DNA of 64,000 nt from Pyrocephalus nanus. Lineage: Eukaryota > Chordata > Aves > Passeriformes > Tyrannidae. The stretch spans positions 10,670,556-10,734,555 of the forward strand of contig CM076261.1 of NCBI GenBank assembly GCA_038380795.1, written 5' to 3'. The position numbers and the translations under genes are program-made. The notes under the pieces were generated by a model, which was not told the DNA's origin, ran no database searches, and saw nothing but the letters and a program-made list of their open reading frames with translations. Numbering within the stretch: the first letter of the stretch is position 1; the number at the start of each line of letters is the position of its first letter. Below are positions 49,547-61,730 of the stretch, in pieces.

Positions 49547-50053
49547 GACCTGTTGAAGCAGTCCAGAGGAGGGCCACCAAGATGATTAAAGGGATGAAGC
49601 ACCTCTTCTACAGAGAAAGGCTGAGAGAACAGGGATTGTTCAGTCTGGAAAAGAGACGGCTTTGGAGTGACCTAATTGTGGCCTTCCAGTACCTGAGGGC
49701 AGCCTACAAGAAAGATGAAGACAGACTATTTACAAGGGCATGTAGTAATAGGACAAGGGGAATTGGCTTCAAACAGGAAGAGCATAGGTTTAGATTAGAT
49801 ATTAGGAAAAAATTCTTTACTGTGAGGGTGATGAGACAGTGGAACAAGTTGCCCAGAGAAGTTGTAGATGCCCATTCATGGAAGTGTTGAAGGCAAGTTG
49901 AATGGGCTTCTGAGCAACTCGGTATAGTGGAAGGTGTCCTTGGCCATGGCAGGGTGGGGTTGGAACTAGGTGAGCTTCAAGTTCCTTCCAACCCAAGCCA
50001 TTCCATGAATCTATGATTCTATGATTCCATAATTCAGTGATTCTATGACTCTA
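49547..50053 (+). mobile_element. CR1 LINE, 5'-truncated 3' end with octamer tail
   Basis: This is the best preserved CR1 3' end here. It reads 'GTCCAGAGGAGGGCCACCAA', 'GAGAAAGGCTGAGAGAACAG', 'TTTAGATTAGATATTAGG', 'AAATTCTTTACTGTGAGGGT', 'CAGTGGAACAAGTTGCCCAG', 'GGGTTGGAACTAGGTGAGCT' and then several copies of the tail unit (CTATGATTCTATGATTCC, onward to CTATGACTC). The frame of 102 codons at 49582-49890 is residual ORF2, not a host gene. The 3' UTR differs from the copy at 21937, so they come from different subfamilies. Confidence 0.95.
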
Positions 50054-53000
50054 CATTAACTACTCCTGTTTTCCCCATGCAAGAAAAGGAGCTCAAAATA
50101 AGCTAAACAAGCTCTTCCATCCTAAATGGCTTTTCCCCCCATAAATGTAGAAAATAAACAAATAAAATATGAAGGTAATACTCCTCATCCAGTTGTAATA
50201 CTTGTGTAAGTCTTCTCCCAGTTCTGTTTTTCCTGATGGCAGTCCTCTCACTTTTAGCAGGGTGACACTCTTAACAAGCTTCCTACTTGCTCTGCAGTCT
50301 TCTAACCGTGGCTTTTTCACTGATGGTGGTTTTACGTCCTTCTAACTTAGAATCAGCAGTCACCCCCACCCAGCAATCTCAAGGACATATTAGCACCTTC
50401 TAATTTCAAAATCTAATCAACTGTTTCCACCCACCTTTAAAGTCTCACACAGACAATTACAATGGACAGTGGCCAGGAGACACTAAACTGCATTAAACCA
50501 TAGAGAAAGAACAGAAGTTAAAATCTGCCTGATGCACTACCCCCAACCAATATATATTAATTATACTGGCTCAGTAGGGAAATCTTCAGCAAACAACCCC
50601 CAACATGACCCTTCTAATAAGAGATTAATAACAGTAAAGTGGGAAAAAAGAGATGTGAGTGTCCTTTTTGAACTTGAGGAAGTGCAAGTTGAGTACAATT
50701 CATATTCTGTTACACTTCACATTCTCACTCCCTATGCTTCTGCCTGACTGCCTGAATAAACTCTCAATTTCATGGCCAGTGTAAAATGCAAGGTTAAGGA
50801 GAAATGACCATTTGGCCTTCATTTTATTGTAGATTGTTCCTAGAATGTTTGTCTTTGTACTGCTGTTTGCTCTTAGTGAAGAGCTGAGCTCTTGTGGTTC
50901 ACTCAGATGTGGCCTGGAATCTTCTGTCCTTCCAGCTTATCACCTGACAGCAATGATTGTATAGTGTAATTAAAAGTCAATGCTAGCTTTTGGGATATAT
51001 GTTATAATAAAAGAACCATCTGAAATTAGGACTTAAATAATGAAGGGTTCAGGGACATGTAGGCTGGTATTTGTTATGCATTTTAATAGAGGAAGTTTGC
51101 AGCTAATTGGAGGCTAACTAAACCCTTTGGACACATTTCAAGTCACGTCAGTCCTTTTTCTTCTCCCCAAGGAATCTGATAGGCCATGCAGCTTAGTACT
51201 GCCTTTTTCTATCTTAATTACCACATTGAATTGTGCTAATGTAGGTTTACTTTAGAGGCATGTATTATGATTATAACCCAGGCAAGAGTTTCTACTACAG
51301 TCTTCACAATCTAGTTTAAACACCTCTCTATCTGCAAATAGTAGAAGAAGAAAAAGAATTAAAGACCAATTTGCTTCTCAAACTAATGCCTTGTAACTCA
51401 TGCACATGTATCTAGAGAAAGTAGGTCACTTGAGTTACTGTGACCCACCCCAGCAGCTTGCACACAATGTAATTGTTATTCTGTATTTAAGATATTACTA
51501 AATCTGATTTTATATAATATTACATTTTCATTGGGCTGCAAGAATGGTCCTTACCATGAACACACTCTTCATAGTGGCTCTGAAGAGACTCATCAGATTT
51601 AAATATGTTAAGCCTGTGAATGGAAATCTGTCTTATTCAATGGGACTAACAGGGAAAAAAACCATAATCATAACCCCATTTATTTGCTGCTTGTGGAACT
51701 TTTGCAGTTTTGGTCAGTGAACCCAGTACGCTGACCTTCATAATTCAGGCTGAAGTTAGAGAGAAGCAGAAGCATTTTAAAAGAAAAGTGAAATAAAGAC
51801 CTGTTGTGTTCTGTAAATGTCAGTAGAAAATGATGAAGAATACAAAAATCATAAGCAGCAAAAGATCTCTCATCCTTTACCATACTTTGCATACTTTGCA
51901 CGAGTGCAAAACTTTTTTAAAGAATTAGAAAATGGTTGAGCTTAAGAAAAAAGACTTCATTCTTGTTTTTTTTTTTTTTTTGAGGCTACCAATTCAAAAT
52001 TTGATCCAAAATAGTATAATTACCTCATCTCCCATTTTCCATGAATCTGGAAGCAAATTGGTTTGTGTGAGTATATACAGGCAGAATTTCAAGTCTGTAG
52101 TTGCTTCTCTATTCCATAGAGATACTGAGGCTTTTTTGGCCAAGAAATCTACAAGCAGCAAATATACATATTTCAGCAAACTTTGGTCTTTCTCTCCCTT
52201 TCCTGCCTCCAAAAATTAAATGATTTTTGGTACATATGCACCAAGGATTTTCATTCATAGCTACCTAAGCTGTATTTCAGGGTAAGGAAAAGGCTTGTCT
52301 TCTACTTGCTTGAGTTGCCTATTTATTGTTGTAGCAGTCCTATGACCTTCCAACCTCACTGTGCATCTGTTGTGTGATGCTGAAAGAGTTTGGATAACTC
52401 ACATCGCTTGTACTGCAAGACATGTTTGATGCACTTAGGTTATTTTCAATTTCTGCAATATCAGGAAACAAAAAAAGGCATTAACTTGTTCCCCAAGAGG
52501 CTCGCACCTCCTCAGCCTTCTAGGTGAAAAGTCTGAGGAGATCCCTGCCCCAAGTTTCTGTGTGTTAAACCCTCTGAATTTTATGATCTTTCTCCTTGAG
52601 GAAGGAGGGCTGCTTTTTCTGTGCAGTAGTTTGCTGGGGCTTGGCAGAAAAAAGGTGATGGATACCCTATTCACATCTTGGGCAATGTGCAGAGAATATT
52701 ATTGAATAAAATTAGGTGTTCTGACTAGTGGATGACAGAGCATGTAATGAGAAGCAGGAAATAGCACTGGACTTGGAAAAGGATAGGACGTGAAAACGCA
52801 CTGAGTATATAACTAAGTACTGACCTCAGGTCTTCCTCATTGCTGAAACAGCCTGCCTTGCTGTTAAGGTGGCATGATTTTTGGAAAGTGAGAGTGAGCA
52901 ATTTTTCCTAGGCATCTCTTTCCTGGTTCTTCATCCTCTCTCCCTCTTCTTTCCTCTTTGCTTATCAATGCCACAGGTAATCTTCCAGTTCTCCTGTCAA

Positions 53001-53721
53001 AACCCACTCTTTCATTTTGTGATCTCACAGCTGAGCACTGAATATTTCCAATGTAGAGGTACTCCTTCTGTTATTGCTTTTTGAAAATACTTTTTACGGG
53101 AAGAAACAAATTTGCCCAAATGTAAAAAAGGAGAAAAATTTACTGGAGAAATAATAATAAAACAAATGTGTTGTTGATATTTGGAAAAATACAGGCATCT
53201 ACTTCTGGCTGAATTCAAGCAATTACAGTTTGTAGTAAAACATGACAGCTTTAGTATTTAGTCTGAGCTCAACCACTTTTCATGCTTATGTCTGATACAT
53301 TCTACATTTTATAGAGATCATTAGAGATCACTAGCTTCAACAGTTCTGTAGAGGGATAAAATACATTTTATCACACATTTTCTATCAATTACATATGAGA
53401 ATATAGGTTTTGTTTTGCTACTCTTTAATTTAAATTGACATCAATTAGATATTAATTAAATATCTCCTTGATCAGTTCTTTTTATACTTTATTGGACTTT
53501 CTTATCTTTACAAAAATTTTTCCTGAACATGATTTCTTGTGTTCTGTGCAACAGAAAGATTTGTTTTTTTGCTTCTTAGTTTTTGAGTTAATTCACATAT
53601 TCTTTGACAAGGTAAACCATCTCACACGTCTGTTCATGTGCAGTAGTTTCTATCATTCTCATCTCTCATTATGCTTACCCCCTGTGCCTTTCCTTCATAA
53701 ATTGATAGATCTAAGCCTGAC
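50054..53721. other. Non-coding stretch, possible conserved element
   Basis: No gene was recognised. Positions 50790-51130 are free of simple repeats and contain CAGGTGATAA (reverse strand), GTAATTAAAAG and GCTAATTGGAG motifs, resembling conserved non-coding DNA. A somewhat GC-richer minus-strand frame of 79 codons at 52435-52674 has no recognisable domain. T run at 51967-51980. Confidence 0.4.
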
Positions 53722-53850
53722 AGAGTTCAAGAAGCATTTGGATAGTACTCTTGGGCACATGGTATGACTCTTGGGGACAGCCCTGTGCAGGGCCAAGGGT
53801 TGGACTTGACAATCCTTGTGGGTCCCTCCCAGCTCAGCATATTTGCATTG
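53722..53850 (+). mobile_element. CR1 LINE, last part of the 3' UTR
   Basis: It matches the end of a CR1 3' UTR: 'GAGTTCAAGAAGCATTTGGA', 'CCCTGTGCAGGGCCAAGGGT', 'TGGACTTGACAATCCTTGTG' and 'GGTCCCTCCCAGCTCAGCAT'. The octamer tail is absent or lost. It is the same subfamily as the fragment at 56060-56177 and differs from those at 21937 and 49547. Confidence 0.9.
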
Positions 53851-56059
53851 CCTGCTCTGTTCCACTTTTCCCTTTTTGTGTTTGGACAAACACAGTCTGC
53901 CTAGCTTTTTCTTTTTATTTCATAATACCATTTTGATTTTAACACTGACTTGTAAAATATAGCTATCGAACATTTTATATTTAGTTCTCCTTCTTATCTC
54001 TGACTCTACAAATTAGATTTTTTTTCCCAACTTCTGTCAATTTAGTTTTTCTTTTGCTGATCAAACATAATTCCATTTTCCTGGCTTCAGCTCTGTTATC
54101 CCTCTGAAGACTTTTTGCATACAATTCCCATATTTTCTAACATTTCAGTATCTATTAACCTCTGCCTCTTGACTGGCAACTGAAACTTCAGTTTAAATCT
54201 TGAAATATAACTGAAGGGTCACGAAAAACAAAGATAATGAAGATGACAGATATGACACCATACTGTGAATATGCCTGAGCGGTGCATAGAGGTCATCCTG
54301 GCAATTCATCTTTACTTAGAGTTCTTTTAACTAATTAGTTATCTTTTCCACTTAGTACTCATAGTCCTTTGATATTCATAAGTTTATTCTTTTAATTATT
54401 GTAGAGTGGAAAAAGGGTGCTTTTCTTCTTTTTCTTTTCCTACTTGGGAAACCCTCTTTATATATAATTTATTTACTTTGAGGCAAGTTCAGATGGCAAT
54501 AAAGATACTGATTTTGTACCACTACATATTTATGAAGTTATTTCAAAGAAGTGTTTGTTGATAAGCAAACGTTTTAAGCACATTTTAACTCTCAAGTAGA
54601 GCTACATTACAGAGGTCTTACTGAAAGTTATATGTCTTAGTGAGAGTCTACATATATGACCTTCTGAGTCACTCTTTGAATAAAAAAAGTTTTGAATTAT
54701 ATTTTCCTGCATCATAGCCATCCCCAAAGGTGCTTTATGTACTTATGTTTTCTCTGCTTAGGGGTCACTTCAATTTTCCTAACACAATTTGCGCATTTAG
54801 ACCTCATTTAGAATGTCATATCTTTAACTGGCATTAACAGGAATCTTTAAACAGTCTTTTCTGGATTCTTTTTCTTTTATAAAATGATCAGTCTTTTCTG
54901 GATTCTTTTTCTTTTATAAAATGATCAAAAGATTGAAGCTCATTTCCTGTATCCTAGGAGGTGGGCAAAAAAGTATTAGAATGTACCTCACACTCTCTAT
55001 CTCTTCACTGTTCTCCCTTTTTTGTGAAGCAGTAGACTCTGTTCCAGTCAACTTGAACAGAAAAAGCAGAAGAAAGAACAGGATTTTAGTATCTGATGAT
55101 CTTTGCCCATTTTCTACCTCCCATTTACCTAATCTCTGAGAACTGGGTAAACAATCTTTGTTTTTCCTCTTTGTTGATACATAGGCTGAATCTTGCTGAG
55201 CAATGGCAAAGACGGCCTAATTCTTGAAGAACTTCTTAGCAGTTTTTGAAATATCATTGCTGCTTGATCCAATGTTATATTTTTGTAATGGCTATGAAAA
55301 ATGCTGGATGCTGTTTTAAAAGCAAATTAAATTGAATCATAGTAAGCAAGTGGAAGACTATTCAGTAAAATATGTTTTACTGCTTCCCTGTTTCTCAGAG
55401 AAGGATCAAAAGTTCCAAATACCACACATATTTCCTTGCAGAATATTCTGAGGCACAGTGGTATAGCACTTTGGAATCAGATGAGATATAGCAGTACTTA
55501 TCAAACCAATACAATTCAATCTCAAATTGACATGCAGAGCTTTATATGAAGACACAACATGTTCATGGAATTGGTCAGATACAGCTTTGTACACAAGAAG
55601 TAAGATGTGAAAAAAAAATCCAATTCCATGCTTGATCAGAAGCAAGTGACAAAACAAAGACAAAGAAAGAAGCCAAGACAGACAGAATACGTGTTGAGAT
55701 GAAAAATAAATCAGACTGGTTCTATCCAGCAGCTCGGCATGGTGGCATTTTTCAGTGACATAAACTGAATGGTCAGGTTCCTGGATATGAGTAATGGGCA
55801 CAACATGGAAATACTGTTTTTGCAGAGAAGAGAAAAAACAAGCATACGGAGAAAATTAAAGGACAATATCAAGAGCATAGGGGGATCAACTTTTGGAATA
55901 AGGATCAGTGGCACAGCACGGCTAGAAAAGGTTCTAGAAACAGAAATATAACCTCCCCTTTTTAGCCTCTACCAGAGCTTTCTTCTCCTTTCAGTCTGTG
56001 TGTGAAGCATCCTGTATGCTGAAGCAACCTTTGGCAAGAGGTTTTAAACTGAGTATGGT
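53851..56059. other. Non-coding stretch, no gene recognised
   Basis: Contents are the perfect 37-bp tandem duplication at 54852-54927 and the longest open frame of the window, 131 codons on the minus strand (55406-55801). That frame has a hydrophobic middle (FCLSWLLSLSLFCHLLL) but no domain I recognise. It overlaps a second 67-codon frame on the same strand and is probably chance. Confidence 0.5.
54852..54927. repeat. Perfect tandem duplication, 37-bp unit
   Basis: Two identical 37-base units (54852-54888 and 54889-54925), each beginning CAGTCTTTTCTGGATTC, with two bases of a third. No mismatch between units, so the duplication is recent or an assembly effect. Confidence 0.95.
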
Positions 56060-56177
56060 ACTACTCAATACGGTGCTACACAGTGTGATTCTTGGGTTGA
56101 TCCTGTGCAGGGCCAGAAGTTGAACTTCAGTGGTCCCTGTGGATCCCTTCAGGATATTCTGTGATTCTCTGATACTC
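56060..56177 (+). mobile_element. CR1 LINE, last part of the 3' UTR
   Basis: 'GGTTGATCCTGTGCAGGGCC', 'AGAAGTTGAACTTCAGTGGT', 'CCCTGTGGATCCCTTCAGGA' and the tail 'TATTCTGTGATTCTCTGAT' mark the end of CR1. It belongs to the subfamily of 53722-53850. The 5' edge is approximate. Confidence 0.88.
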
Positions 56178-59100
56178 CTTCTTTTAGTGAGGATAGCAGG
56201 ATACAAATAAGGGATGAGGAGCAAAATAGCACCATACTCTTCAAAAGTCAAAACTCTAGAGGCAGCAGCTATGTGTAAGACTGTCCTTGAGAACCAAGTG
56301 ACTACAACCTCACCTACTCTCCAGCTCAGCTGGAAAACTTCTTAGAGTTATTTCACAGTTATTTCTGCTCTGCAGGTATGTTGTCAAAGTAACCACTGCA
56401 ATATAGACAGTGGGGCAGAGTGAGCAGACTTTACAGCTTTGCACAATTTAGTTCAAGGATCATGTACAGCGTACATGAAAAAAAAAAAGTGACAGATACA
56501 GTGTAGAACCTTGAGGATTAAGGTTCAGTACAGTGAAATTCATCACCATGAATATAAACCCCCTCTCTTGAAGTAACAGTTTGTTGATGAGTCCCTAGCC
56601 AGTGATATTAAACAGTATACTAGCACTTGGGGGAAGTAGTATGATAGTCTGTGATCCAATATTATATTTAGGTGGTTATTTAATTAGTGTAATACAATGT
56701 TATTCCTCAGCAGACAACCAGAAAAAGATATAGTTGTAAATTCCCAATGATATTTCAATAAATACTGTTTTACATGAGCAGTCAGCTATAAAAGAGACTA
56801 CTTTTGTTAAGATCAGTCATTGCAGTGTGGAAGAATACCTCAAATTTCTAGACGTACAACTAAACCTGAAGTAAGGTTTTGAAAGAAATCTTTGCTCAAT
56901 CCTGCTATTATTTGGACATGGGCACACTTATTTTTCTATGCATTACTAAAAAAAAAATGTCATCTGTGGCATTTTTGGGTTAAGAAATGATATGCAACAG
57001 ATGTCCTGAAAATGACATGGACTAGCCATTTGTTAAATAGATAGAAAGAGCTGCCAAGTTTGGAAAATTTGGATCTAGAGCCTCTGGTAGAATATTCACA
57101 AAAATGAGATAACAAATACAATTTTTCACTCTCTAAACTGCTACCCTGAATACAAATTAGTGAAAATTACTGCAGTATGCTATTTATTAATGACTGTCAA
57201 ATCCATTGGATCAAGATGAGAACCTGCCTTCCTTTAGGTTTTGTATATTATTAGTACATTTATCATACATGTGACCATCTACTGTAGGGTGGGGGGAGGG
57301 AGAACAATCTTAGAATTATTTACTAATAACTAGCATTTGTAATAATAGAAATATTTTGACATTAGACTTTAAGATGTTTTTATGCTTGAAAAACAGACAT
57401 TACTTCAATTATACAGAAAAGGAAATTGCTAAAACTCTAAAGTTAAGTGGTTAAAATTAAGTCTGTATTGTAAGGGAATATAAAAGGGCACGAATAAGGT
57501 GTTTGGTTTTTTTTCCTTGATAAAGACCATTGCCAAATAATGATGCACGCTGTTAAAAGAGGACATAGAAAAGACAAATAACTTGCTAAATCCATCAGGC
57601 ACTCATGACAGACAAAAAATCCCATGTATATAGAGAATTTACTTATTTTCCTTTCTGGCCTCGTCTCACAACTACATAGCCGAGGTTTTAAAAGGAGCAA
57701 CAACTTTCCACAACTACAGTTGGTTCTGAAAAAGATTTTACCAGCGTGAAGCAAAATCAATTTATAAAAAGAAATCTTTCATATGTCATTTCTCCTTTAT
57801 TTTTTGTACGAGCGGAAGTGACAGGAAAGGAGGAGAATTTTGCAATATGTCATTATTATGTGTATCAGTCTTTGGATTTTGACCATTAGCCAAACTACTG
57901 AGTTTGACTACAAATACTAACATAGTCCAAACATTAGATGACATTTCAAAGTAGTATCACCAATAATCAAATAAAGAACAAAGTCTGAATAAGAAGTTCT
58001 CTACCCAGGGGTTCAGCTTGATTAATTCTCTCCCATATCCCTCCTCTGGGGTCAAACTGTAACTGTTGAACAGTATTTTAAATTCATTTTCTTCCTGAAA
58101 GCTCAATCATTAAAGTATTTACATGCTGTTTTATATTACAATAAATAAGGTCAGAATGATAATTTTAAGCTTTTGAGGGAATTTTTTAAGCTTTTCTCAC
58201 TGCCCGCAGCAATTGCATCTGCACACCGTCACACTTTTTTTTCCATGCATGATCAGATCTGCATGCAAACCTGCCTCTTCAAACACCTTTACATCAGAAT
58301 TTTTTATTCTTAAACTTCCACATAGAATCATATATGCAGAATCTGTACATATGTTTATGGTGAACACTGTAAAGAATTACAAGGATGAAGGAAAAGGGAA
58401 GAACTGGTAACCAAGACTTAATTCATCCTTCCTCCACATTGTATGATAAGTACCCCAGGACATGCAAAAGCAGTGACTGCATCTGCCTACACACATAATA
58501 CTAGCTATTTACTAGACAGTTTGAGCTAGAAGTTCTCCACTAGTGCTGGTGCTGACCTGATCTCTCTACTTCTGCTCCCAAGTAGAAGGAAGGGAGGGTT
58601 ACAGATGCGGTTTTTTAAACGTTTGAGGAAGAAAGACCTTAATATATTGTCCTTTTGAACAGATAGTGAATTACCATAAAGTCTGTTTGAAGTCCATTAC
58701 TTTTCTATACACTTCTGTTTTCACCACTGATGTGGGTGTATTTAATTGTTTAACAGAACACAGACATTCAGATGAAATGCTACCAAATAAGGAAAAATGT
58801 TCAACAAAATATAGCAGATCTGAACTCATTAAAATGGATTTCAAACAATATTTGCTGGTGCTTATGAGAGTCCTGAAATAATCTTCCTATCAGATTTAAT
58901 TTTCCATTGTCATGTATGATGAGAAAGCAATAAAATGAAAATTTTCCCTCAGTTATAATGACATTTGTAGTCTGTCATTTGGTACTGCCTCCAAAAATCA
59001 AGGACACATTTTACAGTTCTAAGCTTGCTTAATTTATTGCTTATAATGTACAGAAGTTTGCTTAATGTCCAAATGCAAGAAATTTCAATGCCTTATTATT

Positions 59101-61653
59101 TTTTTAATTTAATTTAAAAATCAGAACTTCCATGTGTGTGAGATGCTACACCTCAAGTCAGTGCTTGAAGAAATAACCAGCATAGCAGAGCTATAGATGA
59201 TGCACAAATAAATCTTGTAAAGCAGCCCCTATGAAGCACATAATGTAGCTCTCAGAGGGAGGCCCAACTGTCATTGATTTCTTCAGTTATCTTTGTGGGA
59301 CATAGCATTAATCCAATTGCAAATTCAACTTTTCACTTGTCAGGTTCCTTTCAAATGTGAGGGCAAACAGCAACAGAAAGGACAGCAAACAGTAATGAAG
59401 TATAAGCCAGATTTACTTAGTACAGACCCCTGAAGATAAACAAATACACACTGGCCTGCCACTCCAAGATCAGAAGGAGCTATCTGCATAGTATTTCACA
59501 AAATTGAAAGCAGTGTTGGCTTGTTTCCCAAAACAATCCAAACTTTGCAGATTTACATTGGGCACATACTAGAGTCAGTGCAGAACAGTGACTGCAACTT
59601 ATTTTGCATCCTTCAAACTTTCTCATGTAACTGAAGGAGGGGAAGGAAGGCAAGTGGGAGTTCATAGGCTCTGAGTTAGAATCACGTATTCCTCATTAAA
59701 AATCTGTTCTGCTCAGAGAGATGGTCCAAAGTAACAACGGCTCATTTTTTTGTAATTTTCTGGGGAGACTACTCATACTGACATTAAAACATTTTTTCCC
59801 AGTATGGGAAGAGAGGTAACACTGAATACAGTGAATCAGTCTAGTCTTGAGACTCTTGGATTAGTTAGGTTATGACAGTTGGACAAATCTTAAATAAGGT
59901 GAAGTTCCATTGCCCCATCATCTCTTCCTAATTTCTCTCAAATTTATACCTACTGGTTTCTGTGTCTTCCATCTTGGAACCACTTAACTAAAACTTTGGC
60001 TGCCCCTTCACTAGAAAAACAGGCGTTTTTTTATAATGACATAGGACACCCAAACTAAGTCCTTTTGTGAAAATATAGTAAAAGTTCTTACAGTTTCACC
60101 ACAGGCAACTACAGCACTGAGACTGCTCAGTTGTTTTATGGAAAAGCGAGTTGCAATTATTTCTCAGATTTACAATGCTCTGTTAAAACAAAGAAGCTAA
60201 TAACATATCACTTTTGCTTCAGTACAGATAAGGTCTTTTTACTCTATGATTGTCTTAAGCAGAAAGCAAGCAAGCCTACTGCGAAGTCTCCCTGTATTGC
60301 CCAGAGACCAGGGATCTCAGTGTTACTGACACAGAGGAAGGTGGCTCTGAGAGGACAGACACCTCTGAGACCCTCTGCCCTCCCTATCTGACATGTCTGT
60401 CATGTCTTCCCTGACCTAAGAGTTCCTGGAACCAGGCTTGCAGCTAATCAATTCAGTGTTTTCTGACTGCCACTTGCCCTTGAGTTTTCTTTAGGACAGC
60501 AAAATTGCACAGTGAAGATGCAATGGGTTTCTCTGGATTCTTTTTTTTTTCCTGCCTATTTTATGGGCTTGTACATGTATTTTTGGATTTTTGCATCTAA
60601 TTTCAATTCCACTGGTATGTGCTATGCATATGTACTGAAATATATTTAATTTTGCCACAGATATAGATGTATGCTTATATAAGTTCATTGAGATCTTGAG
60701 AATTCAGACAGTACTTGTGTTAATACCAGCAGCAATGCTGCCTTCTTAAAGATTATTGTTTGCAGTTTTCAGCAGATTAATTTTTAAATGGATTCTTTCC
60801 CATCCTTTTAAGGTCTGTTCATAATTAGTAGACAGAAAGTTATTCAGTGGAGTTAGTTCTGCACTTCCAGAACACCAGCATTGTCAGAAACAGGGACAGA
60901 GCAACTTCCACTGTCTATTGAGCTCTTCTTTATCTACTGGCTATCTAATACATCAAATGAAATTGTGCAGACTTAGAAAGGAAGGGATAATTTATAGGAA
61001 AGATAACTATGTTCTTTTTCTCTATGTCCTCTCCAGTGGGGCCTGTTTCTGCAGGCAATAAAACCAGGCAATAGCATATGCACATAGATTTCCTCCACAC
61101 ACATGACTGTTACTGTATTTCAAGTGTTTAAAAGGGCTTTTCTCCCCCTAGCATCTTTTCTGATGCTCACTAAAACAAGAGAGGCCACCTGCTGCATGCA
61201 ACTGCTCAACAGTTCACCCACTGAGATCCCTGAACTCTTCAGGCAAAAACCCTTTCACACTTAATGGGTCACTTGGGCTTGGCTGCTGAGTCTGCTGCTG
61301 CAATGCCTCTGCATCTCTCTCTAAATGTGTTTGAGCACATAAAAATCCTTGACTCTAAACCCCATCAGAAGACAGTGTCTTTCCACTCTGAGTGATCAAA
61401 TCACTCCAGATGCAGAGGATGGGTAGTGTGCAGCCCTTATAGCTGTCATCTCACAGAATAAACACTTGAAGGTGTGCAGTGCTGTCTTGGGAGGGAGCTT
61501 GCCGGGGTCAAGCCTTATGGCTTGTTTTGAGGGGCCATTAAGTGGTATTACATATCTCTGAATCTCAGGCACAAATACAGAGAGACTTGAAATAAAATGA
61601 ACTAGAATTTCAATTTTGTGCAAAGATAGTAGCAAGGCAGAGGTAGGGGAAGA
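56178..61653. other. Non-coding stretch, no gene recognised
   Basis: AT-rich, single-copy sequence with short A and T runs (56479 and 56947). Open frames reach 105 codons on the minus strand (57443-57760), with no recognisable domain. No repeat family was identified. Confidence 0.55.
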
Positions 61654-61723
61654 GGGGAGGGGAGGGGAGGGGAGGGGAGGGGAGGGGAGGGGAGGGGAGG
61701 GGAGGGGAGGGGAGGGGAGGGGA
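61654..61723 (+). repeat. (GGGGA)14 microsatellite
   Basis: Fourteen exact GGGGA units are followed by GGGAGGG to 61730 and preceded by related purine sequence from about 61641. The strand is all purine. G-runs of four with one-base loops satisfy the G-quadruplex pattern many times over, and the purine strand could also form a triplex. No gene start was seen nearby. Confidence 0.95.
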
Positions 61724-61730
61724 GGGAGGG

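Noticed and set aside
49582..49890. 102-codon frame that looks like a protein gene
   Set aside because: It is the CR1 ORF2 end and 3' region, identified by CR1 consensus phrases and the octamer tail.
55406..55801. 131-codon minus-strand open frame, longest in the window
   Set aside because: No domain recognised, AT-driven hydrophobic composition, and a second frame overlaps its start on the same strand. A frame of this length is expected by chance in 64 kb.
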